Assembly: GCA_024691105.1 (NCBI GenBank)
Contig: JAILNY010000136.1
Coordinates: 1 to 20,114, forward strand
Direction: 5' to 3'
Source of the DNA: Treponema sp.
GTDB taxonomy: Bacteria; Spirochaetota; Spirochaetia; Treponematales; Treponemataceae
DNA length: 20,114 bases
Each line of letters begins with the position of its first letter. Position 1 is the first letter of the stretch. The notes under the pieces are model-generated. The model was not told the origin of the DNA. It saw only the letters and a list, made by a program, of their open reading frames with translations, and did not search any database. Positions 13,624-20,114 of the stretch are shown here, piece after piece. Both the position numbers and the translations under genes were made by a program.

Positions 13624-13639
13624 AATTTCACGTTTAACA
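13624..13639 (+). promoter_or_regulatory. weak parS-like site
   Basis: AATTTCACGTTTAACA keeps TTTCACGT and AACA but matches only 12 of 16 positions. It is adjacent to the gyrA terminator. Confidence 0.25.
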
Positions 13640-13673
13640 AAAAAACCCCAGAAGCATTTGCCCCTGGGGTTTT
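13639..13673 (-). terminator. gyrA terminator
   Basis: AAAACCCCAG (13673-13664 on the - strand) pairs with CTGGGGTTTT (13651-13642) around a 12-base loop and ends in a T run to 13639. It lies 37 bases past the gyrA stop. Confidence 0.9.
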
Positions 13674-13709
13674 ATATTCAGATTTTGATTTTAGTAGTTC
13701 TAATTAAGA

Positions 13710-16232
13710 CTACTCTTTTTTATCTTTTTCATCGTTGGCAATTTTATCAAGACCAACAAGATAATCTGGTTCATCAACTTTTACAACGCTGACTCCAGAT
13801 GATGACGGTCCCTGAATATTAATTGCGCTTACCTTAAGTCTGAGAGTTTTTCCCTGACCGGTCATACATACAATTTCATCATTGTCAGAAACCGAAAGCG
13901 CTCCGATAATCTCGCCCTTATTGTCGACATTACCAAAGACTCGCTGGCCACCGGTTCCACGACCATGAACTTTATAATCTTCAAAGCGGGCACGTTTACC
14001 GTAACCTTTTTCTGTAAGAACAAGAATGCTTGAACTGTCTTCTACTCTGATTGCAGCAGAAAGTTCATCGCCTTCTCCAAGCTTAAGCCCCTTGTTACCG
14101 TGGCCAGCTCTTCCCATTGGACGAACATCTGTCTCTTTGATTCGGAGCGCTTTTCCACGACGAGAGATGAGAACAAGTTCATCGTTTCCGTTTGTAAGGA
14201 TTGTGCTTACAAGCTTGTCGCCCGGATCAAGTTTTATAGCACCGATTCCACGGATCTTAGCATTTGCAAATTCTTTGATACAAGTCTTTTTGATTACACC
14301 GTTTGCAGTCGACATAAACAGGAACTGATCATCTGTAAATTCCTTAAAGTTTACGATTGTCGTAATTTCTTCATTGGCACTTACAGCAAGAAGACTCTTG
14401 ATATGAGAACCGCGGCTAAGACGGCTTGCTTCTGGAATTTCGTGAACTTTAACCCAGTATGCTTTTCCTTCGCTTGTGATGAATAAAAGAATATCGTGGG
14501 TCGATGCAATAAAGAGCTGGCTTATGTAATCGTCTTCGACAAGGGTTGTACTGTTACTTCCCTTTCCACCGCGAGCCTGCTGTTTGTATTGGCTAAGAGA
14601 AATTCGCTTTACATAACCAAGCTTAGAAATAAGTATTACAACATCTTCTTCTTTAATCATGTCTTCTACATTTATTTCTTCTACTTCGTCTGCAACAATT
14701 TCTGTACGACGATCATCGCCATATTTTTGTGCAAGTTCATTTGTCTCGTCTTTAATCTTCTGCAAAATCTTTTCGTGATGATCTAGAAGATCCTGAAGAT
14801 AATCAATCCATGCCTGAAGCTCTTTAATTTCTTTCTGAAGATCTTCAATCTGGAGATGTGTCAGGCGCTTAAGCTGCATGTCTACGATTGCCTGTGCCTG
14901 TTCATCATCAAATTCAAAACGTTTTTCCAAAGCAAGTTTTGCAGCTTCTGTATCACGGCTTTCTTTGATAATCTTGATTACTTCATCGATATTATTGATT
15001 GCTGTAATCAAAGCCGACAAAATGTGCATGCGGTGCTTTGCAACTTTTAAATCATAAATTGTACGACGTGTAATTACTTCGTCACGATGGCTTACAAAGT
15101 GCTGAATAAGCTGCTTTAATGTAAGAACTTCCGGCTTAAGATAATTTGGTTTTAATGTAAGATAATCCAGCTGATCATAACGAGGCTCGCCATCTTTTTC
15201 CTGTGGAACAAGCGCAAGATTTATTACGCCAAAGTTTGACTGCAAATCTGTCTTTGTAAAAAGCTGGTTCAAGACAAGCTTTGTAATTGCACCTTTTTTA
15301 AGATCTACAACAAGACGCATTCCCGAACGGTCAGATGATTCATCGTTGGCATTTACAACACCTTCGATTAATTTATCACGAACAAGTTCTTTAATACGCT
15401 TAATGATGTTTGTTGTATTTACTCCGTAAGGAACTTCTGTAAATACGATTGACTCTCGGCCATGTTTGTCTGTCTCGATTGTAAACTTAGAACGGATTAC
15501 AATTTTACCACGACCTGTTGTATATGCCTTGCGGATTCCATCGCGGCCATAAATAATTCCACCTGTCGGAAAATCCGGGCCTTTGATGTGCTTCATCAAT
15601 TCTTCTATAGAGATGTCGTTGTTGTCGATATAAGCGCTGATTGCAGAAGCAACCTCGCGGATATTATGTGTCGGCATGTTTGTTGCCATACCAACGGCAA
15701 TACCAGTTGTTCCGTTACAAAGAAGGAATGGAAATTTTGCAGGAAGAACTGCAGGTTCATCAGTTGTATCATCAAAGTTACGAACCATATCAACAGTATC
15801 TTTGTTGATATCTTCTACCATCTCTTCTGTAACCTTTGACATCTTTGCTTCGGTATAACGGTAAGCAGCCGGAGGGTCACCCGCAATTGTACCAAAGTTT
15901 CCCTGTGGAGTTACTGTTGTATAACGCTGGGCAAAATCCTGACCCAAGCGAACCAATGCATCGTAAACAGAAGCGTCACCATGTGGATGGTAGTGTCCCA
16001 AAACTTCACCGACGATAGTAGCACATTTTTTTGTCTTTCCACCACTTGCAAGATGAAGTGTATCCATTGCGTACATAATTCGGCGGTGAACAGGTTTAAG
16101 ACCGTCACGTACATCCGGCAAAGCACGCTGTACAATAACCGACATTGAATAGTCAATGTATGCCTGTTTTACTTCGTCTTCAATTGGAATTTTGATTACA
16201 GAGCCACCTTCCGGTGTTTTGATTTCTTCCAT
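13710..16232 (-). CDS. gyrA: DNA gyrase subunit A
   Basis: GyrA forms the DNA-breaking and wrapping subunit of gyrase (A2B2), which introduces negative supercoils. I start it at ATG 16232 (840 residues, MEEIKTPEGG...), because GGAG lies six bases upstream; the GTG at 16244 overlaps that site. Motifs are QRALPDVRDGLKPVHRRIMYAM (35-56), the quinolone-determining HPHGDASVYD (82-91), the catalytic Tyr126 in AAYRYTEAK, and a C-terminal beta-pinwheel with the GyrA-box-like QARGGKG that separates gyrase from ParC. The residue equivalent to E. coli Ser83 is Ala87. Six blade repeats follow (for example RRGKALRIKETDVRPMGRAGHGNKG). gyrB lies upstream but a terminator separates them, so gyrA has its own promoter. 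Confidence 0.96.
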   Translation of the reverse strand: MEEIKTPEGGSVIKIPIEDEVKQAYIDYSMSVIVQRALPDVRDGLKPVHRRIMYAMDTLHLASGGKTKKCATIVGEVLGHYHPHGDASVYDALVRLGQDFAQRYTTVTPQGNFGTIAGDPPAAYRYTEAKMSKVTEEMVEDINKDTVDMVRNFDDTTDEPAVLPAKFPFLLCNGTTGIAVGMATNMPTHNIREVASAISAYIDNNDISIEELMKHIKGPDFPTGGIIYGRDGIRKAYTTGRGKIVIRSKFTIETDKHGRESIVFTEVPYGVNTTNIIKRIKELVRDKLIEGVVNANDESSDRSGMRLVVDLKKGAITKLVLNQLFTKTDLQSNFGVINLALVPQEKDGEPRYDQLDYLTLKPNYLKPEVLTLKQLIQHFVSHRDEVITRRTIYDLKVAKHRMHILSALITAINNIDEVIKIIKESRDTEAAKLALEKRFEFDDEQAQAIVDMQLKRLTHLQIEDLQKEIKELQAWIDYLQDLLDHHEKILQKIKDETNELAQKYGDDRRTEIVADEVEEINVEDMIKEEDVVILISKLGYVKRISLSQYKQQARGGKGSNSTTLVEDDYISQLFIASTHDILLFITSEGKAYWVKVHEIPEASRLSRGSHIKSLLAVSANEEITTIVNFKEFTDDQFLFMSTANGVIKKTCIKEFANAKIRGIGAIKLDPGDKLVSTILTNGNDELVLISRRGKALRIKETDVRPMGRAGHGNKGLKLGEGDELSAAIRVEDSSSILVLTEKGYGKRARFEDYKVHGRGTGGQRVFGNVDNKGEIIGALSVSDNDEIVCMTGQGKTLRLKVSAINIQGPSSSGVSVVKVDEPDYLVGLDKIANDEKDKKE

Positions 16233-16269
16233 TATCTTCTCCACTTTTGATTACATGTATAACTATACT

Positions 16270-16275
16270 ATTATA
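16270..16275 (-). promoter_or_regulatory. gyrA promoter (extended -10)
   Basis: TGATATAAT on the - strand is a perfect -10 (16275-16270) with an extended TGn; no convincing -35 is seen. The leader would be about 30 bases. The remaining 16276-16426 stretch holds nothing else I can identify. Confidence 0.55.
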
Positions 16276-16417
16276 TCACTTTTTTTTAGTTTAGTCTTTA
16301 GGTTTGAATACTAACGGAAGGTAGTTTTTCATTATTGACAACTTTTCTCTTTTGGACTTACAACGCACCAGCCAAAGTTGCACTGCTTGATTAGTGGAGA
16401 TGATTCGCGCGACTTCG

Positions 16418-16454
16418 CAAAAAAAAAATCCCGGACTTTCAAAAGCCCGGGATT
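16418..16454 (-). terminator. gyrB terminator
   Basis: AATCCCGG (16454-16447) pairs with CCGGGATT (16434-16427) around a 12-base loop on the - strand, followed by a long T run. It begins eight bases past the gyrB stop. Confidence 0.92.
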
Positions 16455-16462
16455 TGCATAAA

Positions 16463-18385
16463 TTAGATATCAAGATTTGCGTAGCTTGAATTAGCTTCGA
16501 TAAACTTTCGTCGTGGCTCTACTTCTTCACCCATACAAACACTGAAAATCTTATCAGCAGCAATTGCATCAGGTATTGTTACCACGCGCATCTTTCTGTG
16601 CTCAGGATCCATTGTTGTTTCCCAAAGCTGTTTTCCATCCATTTCACCAAGACCTTTGTAACGCTGAACATCAACTTTCTTTCTTGTTTCTTCATCAAAA
16701 GAATTAAGCGCTTCATCACGTTCTGCATCACTATAACAGTAAATCGGTTCTTTTTTTCCAAGCTGAACTTTGAACAACGGAGGCATTGCAAGATATACAT
16801 AACCGTTTTCGATAAGCTGCGGCATATAACGGAAGAAGAATGTCAAAAGCAATGTACGGATATGCGAACCGTCGACATCGGCATCGGCCATGATGATGAT
16901 TTTATGATAACGAAGTTTTTCGATATTAAAATCTTTTCCAAAGCCTGCACCAAGTGTTGCAATAACAGGTTCAAGCTTATCATTGTTCATTACTTTTTCT
17001 GGACGAACTTTTTCTACGTTGAGCATCTTTCCCCAGAGAGGAAGAATTGCCTGAGTTTTTGGATCACGACCTTTCTTTGCAGAACCGCCGGCAGAGTCTC
17101 CTTCGACAATGTATACTTCGCAGAACTCTGGATCTTTACCAGAACAGTCAGCAAGTTTTTCAGGAAGACCAAAGCCATCGCTCATTGTCTTTTTGCGCAT
17201 ATTGTCTTTTGCTTTACGTGCCGCAATACGAGCCTTTGCTTCGTCGATTGACTTTTTGAGAATTGCTTCAAGAGTCTGAGGATTCTGTTCAAAATATAAA
17301 GTAAGTTTTTCTTTTACAACCTGATCTACGATTGTACGAACTTCTGTATTACCAAGCTTTTCTTTTGTCTGTCCTTCAAATTCTGGTTCAGGAACCTTCA
17401 TAGAAATTACTGCAGTAAGACCAGAACACAAATCTTCGTAAGTAAGTTTTTCTTCTTTGTCGAGCTGTTTCTTAAGCTTGTCATTTGCTTCTAAGAATTT
17501 ATTCAATACAAAACGCAGAGCGCTCTTAAAACCTTCGTAGTGAGTACCACCATCGCGTGTATTAATGTCGTTTACAAAAGTATGAACGTTTTCTGAATAA
17601 CCTGAATTGTAATGCAATGCAATTTCTGTAATTACATCGTCATGTTCATCGTTGATATAAATCGGTTCAGCTGGAACAACCTGTTTACCTTCATCAAGGT
17701 CCTGAACAAACTGACTGATACCACCTTCAAATTTTAAAATCTCTTCCTTTGGATTTTCAAGACGCTCATCTCTAAAATAAATTACAATTCCGCTGTTAAG
17801 GAATGCAAGCTCGCGAAGACGGTCTTTTAATGTATCAAAGTTGTATGTTGTTGTTTCTGTAAAAATTGTTTTGTCGGCTTTCCAGCGGATTGTTGTTCCG
17901 TGTTCTTCTGTATCGCCAATCTGCTCTACTTTTGTTTTTGGAACTCCGCGCTCATACTTTTGTCTGTAGATATGACCATCACGTTTAATAGTTGCTTCCA
18001 TCCAGTCAGACAAAGCATTTACACACGACACACCTACACCATGCAAACCACCAGAAACTTTATAAGAACCCTTATCAAATTTACCGCCGGCATGGAGGCG
18101 CGTTAAAACCAATTCAAGTGCACTGATTTTTTCTGTTGGATGAATATCAACTGGAATACCACGACCATTATCTTCAACTCTGACAATATCATCTTTTTCA
18201 AGAGCAACAACAATCTTATCACAAAAGCCAGCCATTGCTTCGTCAATTGAGTTATCAACTGTTTCATAAACAAGATGATGAAGTCCTCTTGGTCCTGTTG
18301 AACCAATGTACATACCAGGTCTTTTTCGTACAGCTTCCAAGCCTTTTAAAACCTGAATATTGCCTGCTGAATAATTATCTGCCAT
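16463..18385 (-). CDS. gyrB: DNA gyrase subunit B
   Basis: GyrB is the ATPase subunit of gyrase. Starting at ATG 18385 gives 640 residues (MADNYSAGNIQVLKGLEAVR...). AGGGAAA lies just upstream, while the TTG-started extension lacks support. The GHKL ATPase domain shows RPGMYIGSTG, ETVDNSIDEAMAG (metal-binding Asn) and GGLHGVGVSCVNALS. The TOPRIM domain has EVYIVEGDSAGGSAKKGRD, LPLWGKMLNVEK and the metal-binding IIMADADVDGSHIRTLLL; the end contains RYKGLGEMDGKQLWETTMDP. Length suits the short form, without the 165-residue insert of E. coli. It is divergent from dnaA, with 116 bases between the start codons, and followed by its own terminator. Transcription is expected to respond to supercoiling, but no specific site is visible. 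Confidence 0.96.
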   Translation of the reverse strand: MADNYSAGNIQVLKGLEAVRKRPGMYIGSTGPRGLHHLVYETVDNSIDEAMAGFCDKIVVALEKDDIVRVEDNGRGIPVDIHPTEKISALELVLTRLHAGGKFDKGSYKVSGGLHGVGVSCVNALSDWMEATIKRDGHIYRQKYERGVPKTKVEQIGDTEEHGTTIRWKADKTIFTETTTYNFDTLKDRLRELAFLNSGIVIYFRDERLENPKEEILKFEGGISQFVQDLDEGKQVVPAEPIYINDEHDDVITEIALHYNSGYSENVHTFVNDINTRDGGTHYEGFKSALRFVLNKFLEANDKLKKQLDKEEKLTYEDLCSGLTAVISMKVPEPEFEGQTKEKLGNTEVRTIVDQVVKEKLTLYFEQNPQTLEAILKKSIDEAKARIAARKAKDNMRKKTMSDGFGLPEKLADCSGKDPEFCEVYIVEGDSAGGSAKKGRDPKTQAILPLWGKMLNVEKVRPEKVMNNDKLEPVIATLGAGFGKDFNIEKLRYHKIIIMADADVDGSHIRTLLLTFFFRYMPQLIENGYVYLAMPPLFKVQLGKKEPIYCYSDAERDEALNSFDEETRKKVDVQRYKGLGEMDGKQLWETTMDPEHRKMRVVTIPDAIAADKIFSVCMGEEVEPRRKFIEANSSYANLDI

Positions 18386-18453
18386 GATTTTCCCTTTTTT
18401 TTGAATTTTCCAACACAAATTTTTTGCAATAAATAGAAAAAATATGCTCTAAA

Positions 18454-18495
18454 ATTATACTTATATTGAAAAAAAAAGTAAAGGTGAATTATAAT
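18454..18495. promoter_or_regulatory. overlapping divergent gyrB and dnaA promoters
   Basis: gyrB (-): TTTACT (18482-18477), 17 bases, TATAAT (18459-18454). dnaA (+): TTGAAA (18466-18471), 18 bases, TATAAT (18490-18495). The two promoters interlock, so one polymerase should block the other. The dnaA -10 ends six bases before its ATG; an alternative dnaA -10, TATACT at 18456-18461, lacks a -35. Confidence 0.55.
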
Positions 18496-18501
18496 TGAAG
18501 A

Positions 18502-19938
18502 ATGAGTAATCAAAATTATCAAATTTTCTGGACTCAGGCATTAAATTTGCTTAGAGAAGAATATATAAAAGAAAATAAAGAAGACGAATTTAAAATCTGG
18601 TTTAAAATGGAATATGTAGAAGATGAAAACAATGTCATCAGAGTAAATGTTCCATCTGCTTTTATGAAAGAGCAGATTATTTCACGCGGTTATATTGAAC
18701 AGATAAAGGACAAACTTTCTTTTCTTACCGGTCAGGCAGATTTTTCTATCGAAATGAATATAAGTGGTTTGAAAATTTCAAATCAAACAGAAACATCAGA
18801 AGAAAAAAATTCTTCAGAAACAAAACATCAAAAACAAACTGTTCAACCAGCTCAGAAAAATTCTGAAAAAACAGAAAGCACTAAACCAAAGCATCCACAG
18901 CTTTTGGAAAAATATACTTTTGAAAATTTTGTCTGCGGAGAAAATAATAACTTTGCATATAGTGCAGCCCTTGCTGCTGCTAAAAATCCAGGTAAAGCTT
19001 ACAACCCTATCCTTTTATATGGAGGCGTAGGACTTGGAAAAACTCACCTTATGCAGTCAGTCGGAAATTACATTTACGAACACTCAGAAAATAAAGTAAA
19101 AATCTGTTGTGTTCCTGCAGAAACATTCTTTAATGAATTTACAGATTCACTAAAAAACAACACACCAAATAAATTTAAAAACAAATATCGTAATCTTGAT
19201 GTACTTCTTCTTGATGATATCCACTTTTTGCAGAATAAAAAATCTTTGCAGGAAGAAACTTTTCATACATTCAATGCATTAAATGAACGTGGTGCACAAA
19301 TGGTATTTACCTGTGACCGTCCTATTAATGAAATTGATGGAATTGAAGAACGTCTTGCAACACGATTCTCTTCTGGTGTTTGTATTGATATGCAGCCGCC
19401 AAGTTATGAAGTTCGCTGCGCAATTATTAAAAAGAAACTCGAGCTTCTTGAAAAAAATATCGAAGAAGACGTAATTGATTTTATTGCAAAAAACATACAC
19501 ATGAATGTACGCGATCTTGAAGCCGCTATTAAAACAATTGTCGGTTATCAGGATCTTATAAATCGAAAAGTTACTGTTGATATTGCAAAGGATATTCTTA
19601 AAGATACAATTTCAAATGCAACAGGAAATTTTGTTGCATCAGTTTCTATGGAAACAATTTTAAAAGTAATTGCTGATACAGAGAATACTTCAATTGCAGA
19701 TATCAAAGGAAAAAAGAGAAACAAAAAAATCGCAGAAACAAGACATATTGCAATCTATGTTGCACGCGAACTTTTGGAGTATTCTTATCCAGAACTTGGA
19801 AACGAATTTGGCGGAAGAGATCACTCTACAATTTTAAATGCCTATAACAATATTGCAGACAGAATCAAAACTGATCCAAGTTTTAGTGCCAAAATTAACT
19901 CAATTATTAAGTCCATAAAGGAGTACAAGAAAGCGTAA
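18502..19938 (+). CDS. dnaA: chromosomal replication initiator protein DnaA
   Basis: DnaA binds 9-base boxes at the origin, forms an ATP-dependent filament and melts the duplex. The 478-residue product has the full domain order: domain I (about 1-85, FWTQALNLLREEYIKEN), a Ser/Thr/Glu/Lys-rich linker (about 95-135), and the AAA+ domain with Walker A GGVGLGKTH (174-182), Walker B LLLDDIHFL (about 235-243) and sensor-2 / arginine motifs (NERGAQMVFTCDRP, IEERLATRFSSG). The C-terminal DNA-binding domain IV follows with KGKKRNKKIAETRHIAIYVAREL and GGRDHSTILNAY. The ATG has no good Shine-Dalgarno sequence; AAAGGTGA is 15 bases away, too far. DnaA boxes follow directly downstream and a second group lies 5 kb upstream. 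A dnaN gene probably lies beyond the window. Confidence 0.97.
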   Translation: MSNQNYQIFWTQALNLLREEYIKENKEDEFKIWFKMEYVEDENNVIRVNVPSAFMKEQIISRGYIEQIKDKLSFLTGQADFSIEMNISGLKISNQTETSEEKNSSETKHQKQTVQPAQKNSEKTESTKPKHPQLLEKYTFENFVCGENNNFAYSAALAAAKNPGKAYNPILLYGGVGLGKTHLMQSVGNYIYEHSENKVKICCVPAETFFNEFTDSLKNNTPNKFKNKYRNLDVLLLDDIHFLQNKKSLQEETFHTFNALNERGAQMVFTCDRPINEIDGIEERLATRFSSGVCIDMQPPSYEVRCAIIKKKLELLEKNIEEDVIDFIAKNIHMNVRDLEAAIKTIVGYQDLINRKVTVDIAKDILKDTISNATGNFVASVSMETILKVIADTENTSIADIKGKKRNKKIAETRHIAIYVARELLEYSYPELGNEFGGRDHSTILNAYNNIADRIKTDPSFSAKINSIIKSIKEYKKA

Positions 19939-19963
19939 TTTTTATTGAATTATTTTATAAAAT

Positions 19964-20114
19964 AGTTGATAATAAGAGTATAAATTGTGAACAATTTGTT
20001 GATAACTTAATGTTCTGTTGATAAGTTGAAAATATGTGAATAAGAATTAAGAATTTATACACATCCTAATTCTTTATAACATAATAAAATAAATGACTTT
20101 TCCACATATCAACA
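19964..20114 (+). promoter_or_regulatory. oriC: DnaA-box array downstream of dnaA (probable oriC, continues past the edge)
   Basis: AT-rich DNA after dnaA carries AGTTGATAA (19964), TGTTGATAA (19997 and 20016), TGTGAATAA (20035), then in opposite orientation TTATACACA (20055), TTTTCCACA (20098) and ATATCAACA (20106). Most are one base from the consensus TGTGGATAA / TTATCCACA. Three same-strand boxes are exactly 19 bases apart and the next is 20 away. This is the usual place for a replication origin between dnaA and dnaN. Confidence 0.78.

Larger units (their letters stand above)
12144..13709. other. 1.57-kb non-coding parS / DnaA-box region
   Basis: No convincing protein gene lies between the GNAT start and the gyrA stop. 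Frames of 60-113 codons occur (12510-12701 -, 12877-13218 +, 13072-13302 -) but lack ribosome binding sites, have biased Phe/Lys/Ile composition and contain the parS sites. The stretch holds parS sites, DnaA boxes, inverted repeats, a candidate RNA gene and the gyrA terminator, listed separately. It looks like a protein-binding, non-coding chromosomal domain next to the origin. Confidence 0.8.

Noticed and set aside
16598..17251. 217-codon frame antisense to gyrB, and similar long frames antisense to gyrA and glmS
   Set aside because: They are shadows of strongly conserved genes, with Cys/Phe/Leu-rich translations and no start signals.
18386..18418. Upstream TTG start for gyrB adding 11 residues
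   Set aside because: The extension lacks family similarity, while AGGGAAA supports the ATG at 18385.

Overview
The window reads as the replication-origin region of a low-GC, anaerobic, Treponema-like spirochaete chromosome. Pointers are divergent gyrB-gyrA and dnaA, a GerMN-domain membrane protein, rubrerythrin, spirochaete-style lipoproteins and mostly AT-rich codon use. The genus is inferred from gene content and protein style only; no search was run.

Left part (1-5250): the end of an unidentified gene, a flavodoxin-fold NAD(P)H reductase, thiE and thiD on the + strand. Converging on them from the - strand is a three-gene ABC importer (lipoprotein, permease, ATPase) of the uncharacterised / tryptophan-type family. 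A hairpin between the lipoprotein and permease genes may set their ratio. Region 5250-6886 is a markedly AT-rich islet: an XRE regulator, an unknown lipoprotein and a VanZ-like membrane protein around a promoter with two palindromes. Then come glmS (-), rpsD (+), an unknown 146-residue protein (+), and rubrerythrin, a GerMN protein and a GNAT acetyltransferase (all -).

Right part (12144-20114): a 1.57-kb gene-free stretch (12144-13709) holds six near-perfect parS (ParB-binding) sites plus two weak ones. It also holds a mirror-symmetric group of four DnaA boxes, several long inverted repeats, and a candidate ~75-nt RNA gene with its own promoter and terminator. It is followed by gyrA and gyrB (-), each with its own terminator, and dnaA (+). 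Downstream of dnaA, up to the window end, is a second DnaA-box array phased at 19-20 bp. Together these suggest a two-part origin / segregation domain of about 8 kb: DnaA boxes on both sides of gyrA-gyrB-dnaA, with a centromere-like parS cluster on the left flank.

The most notable items are the parS cluster, the symmetric DnaA-box group, the candidate RNA that terminates inside that group, and the phased array after dnaA. No CRISPR array, transposase, tRNA or rRNA was seen.
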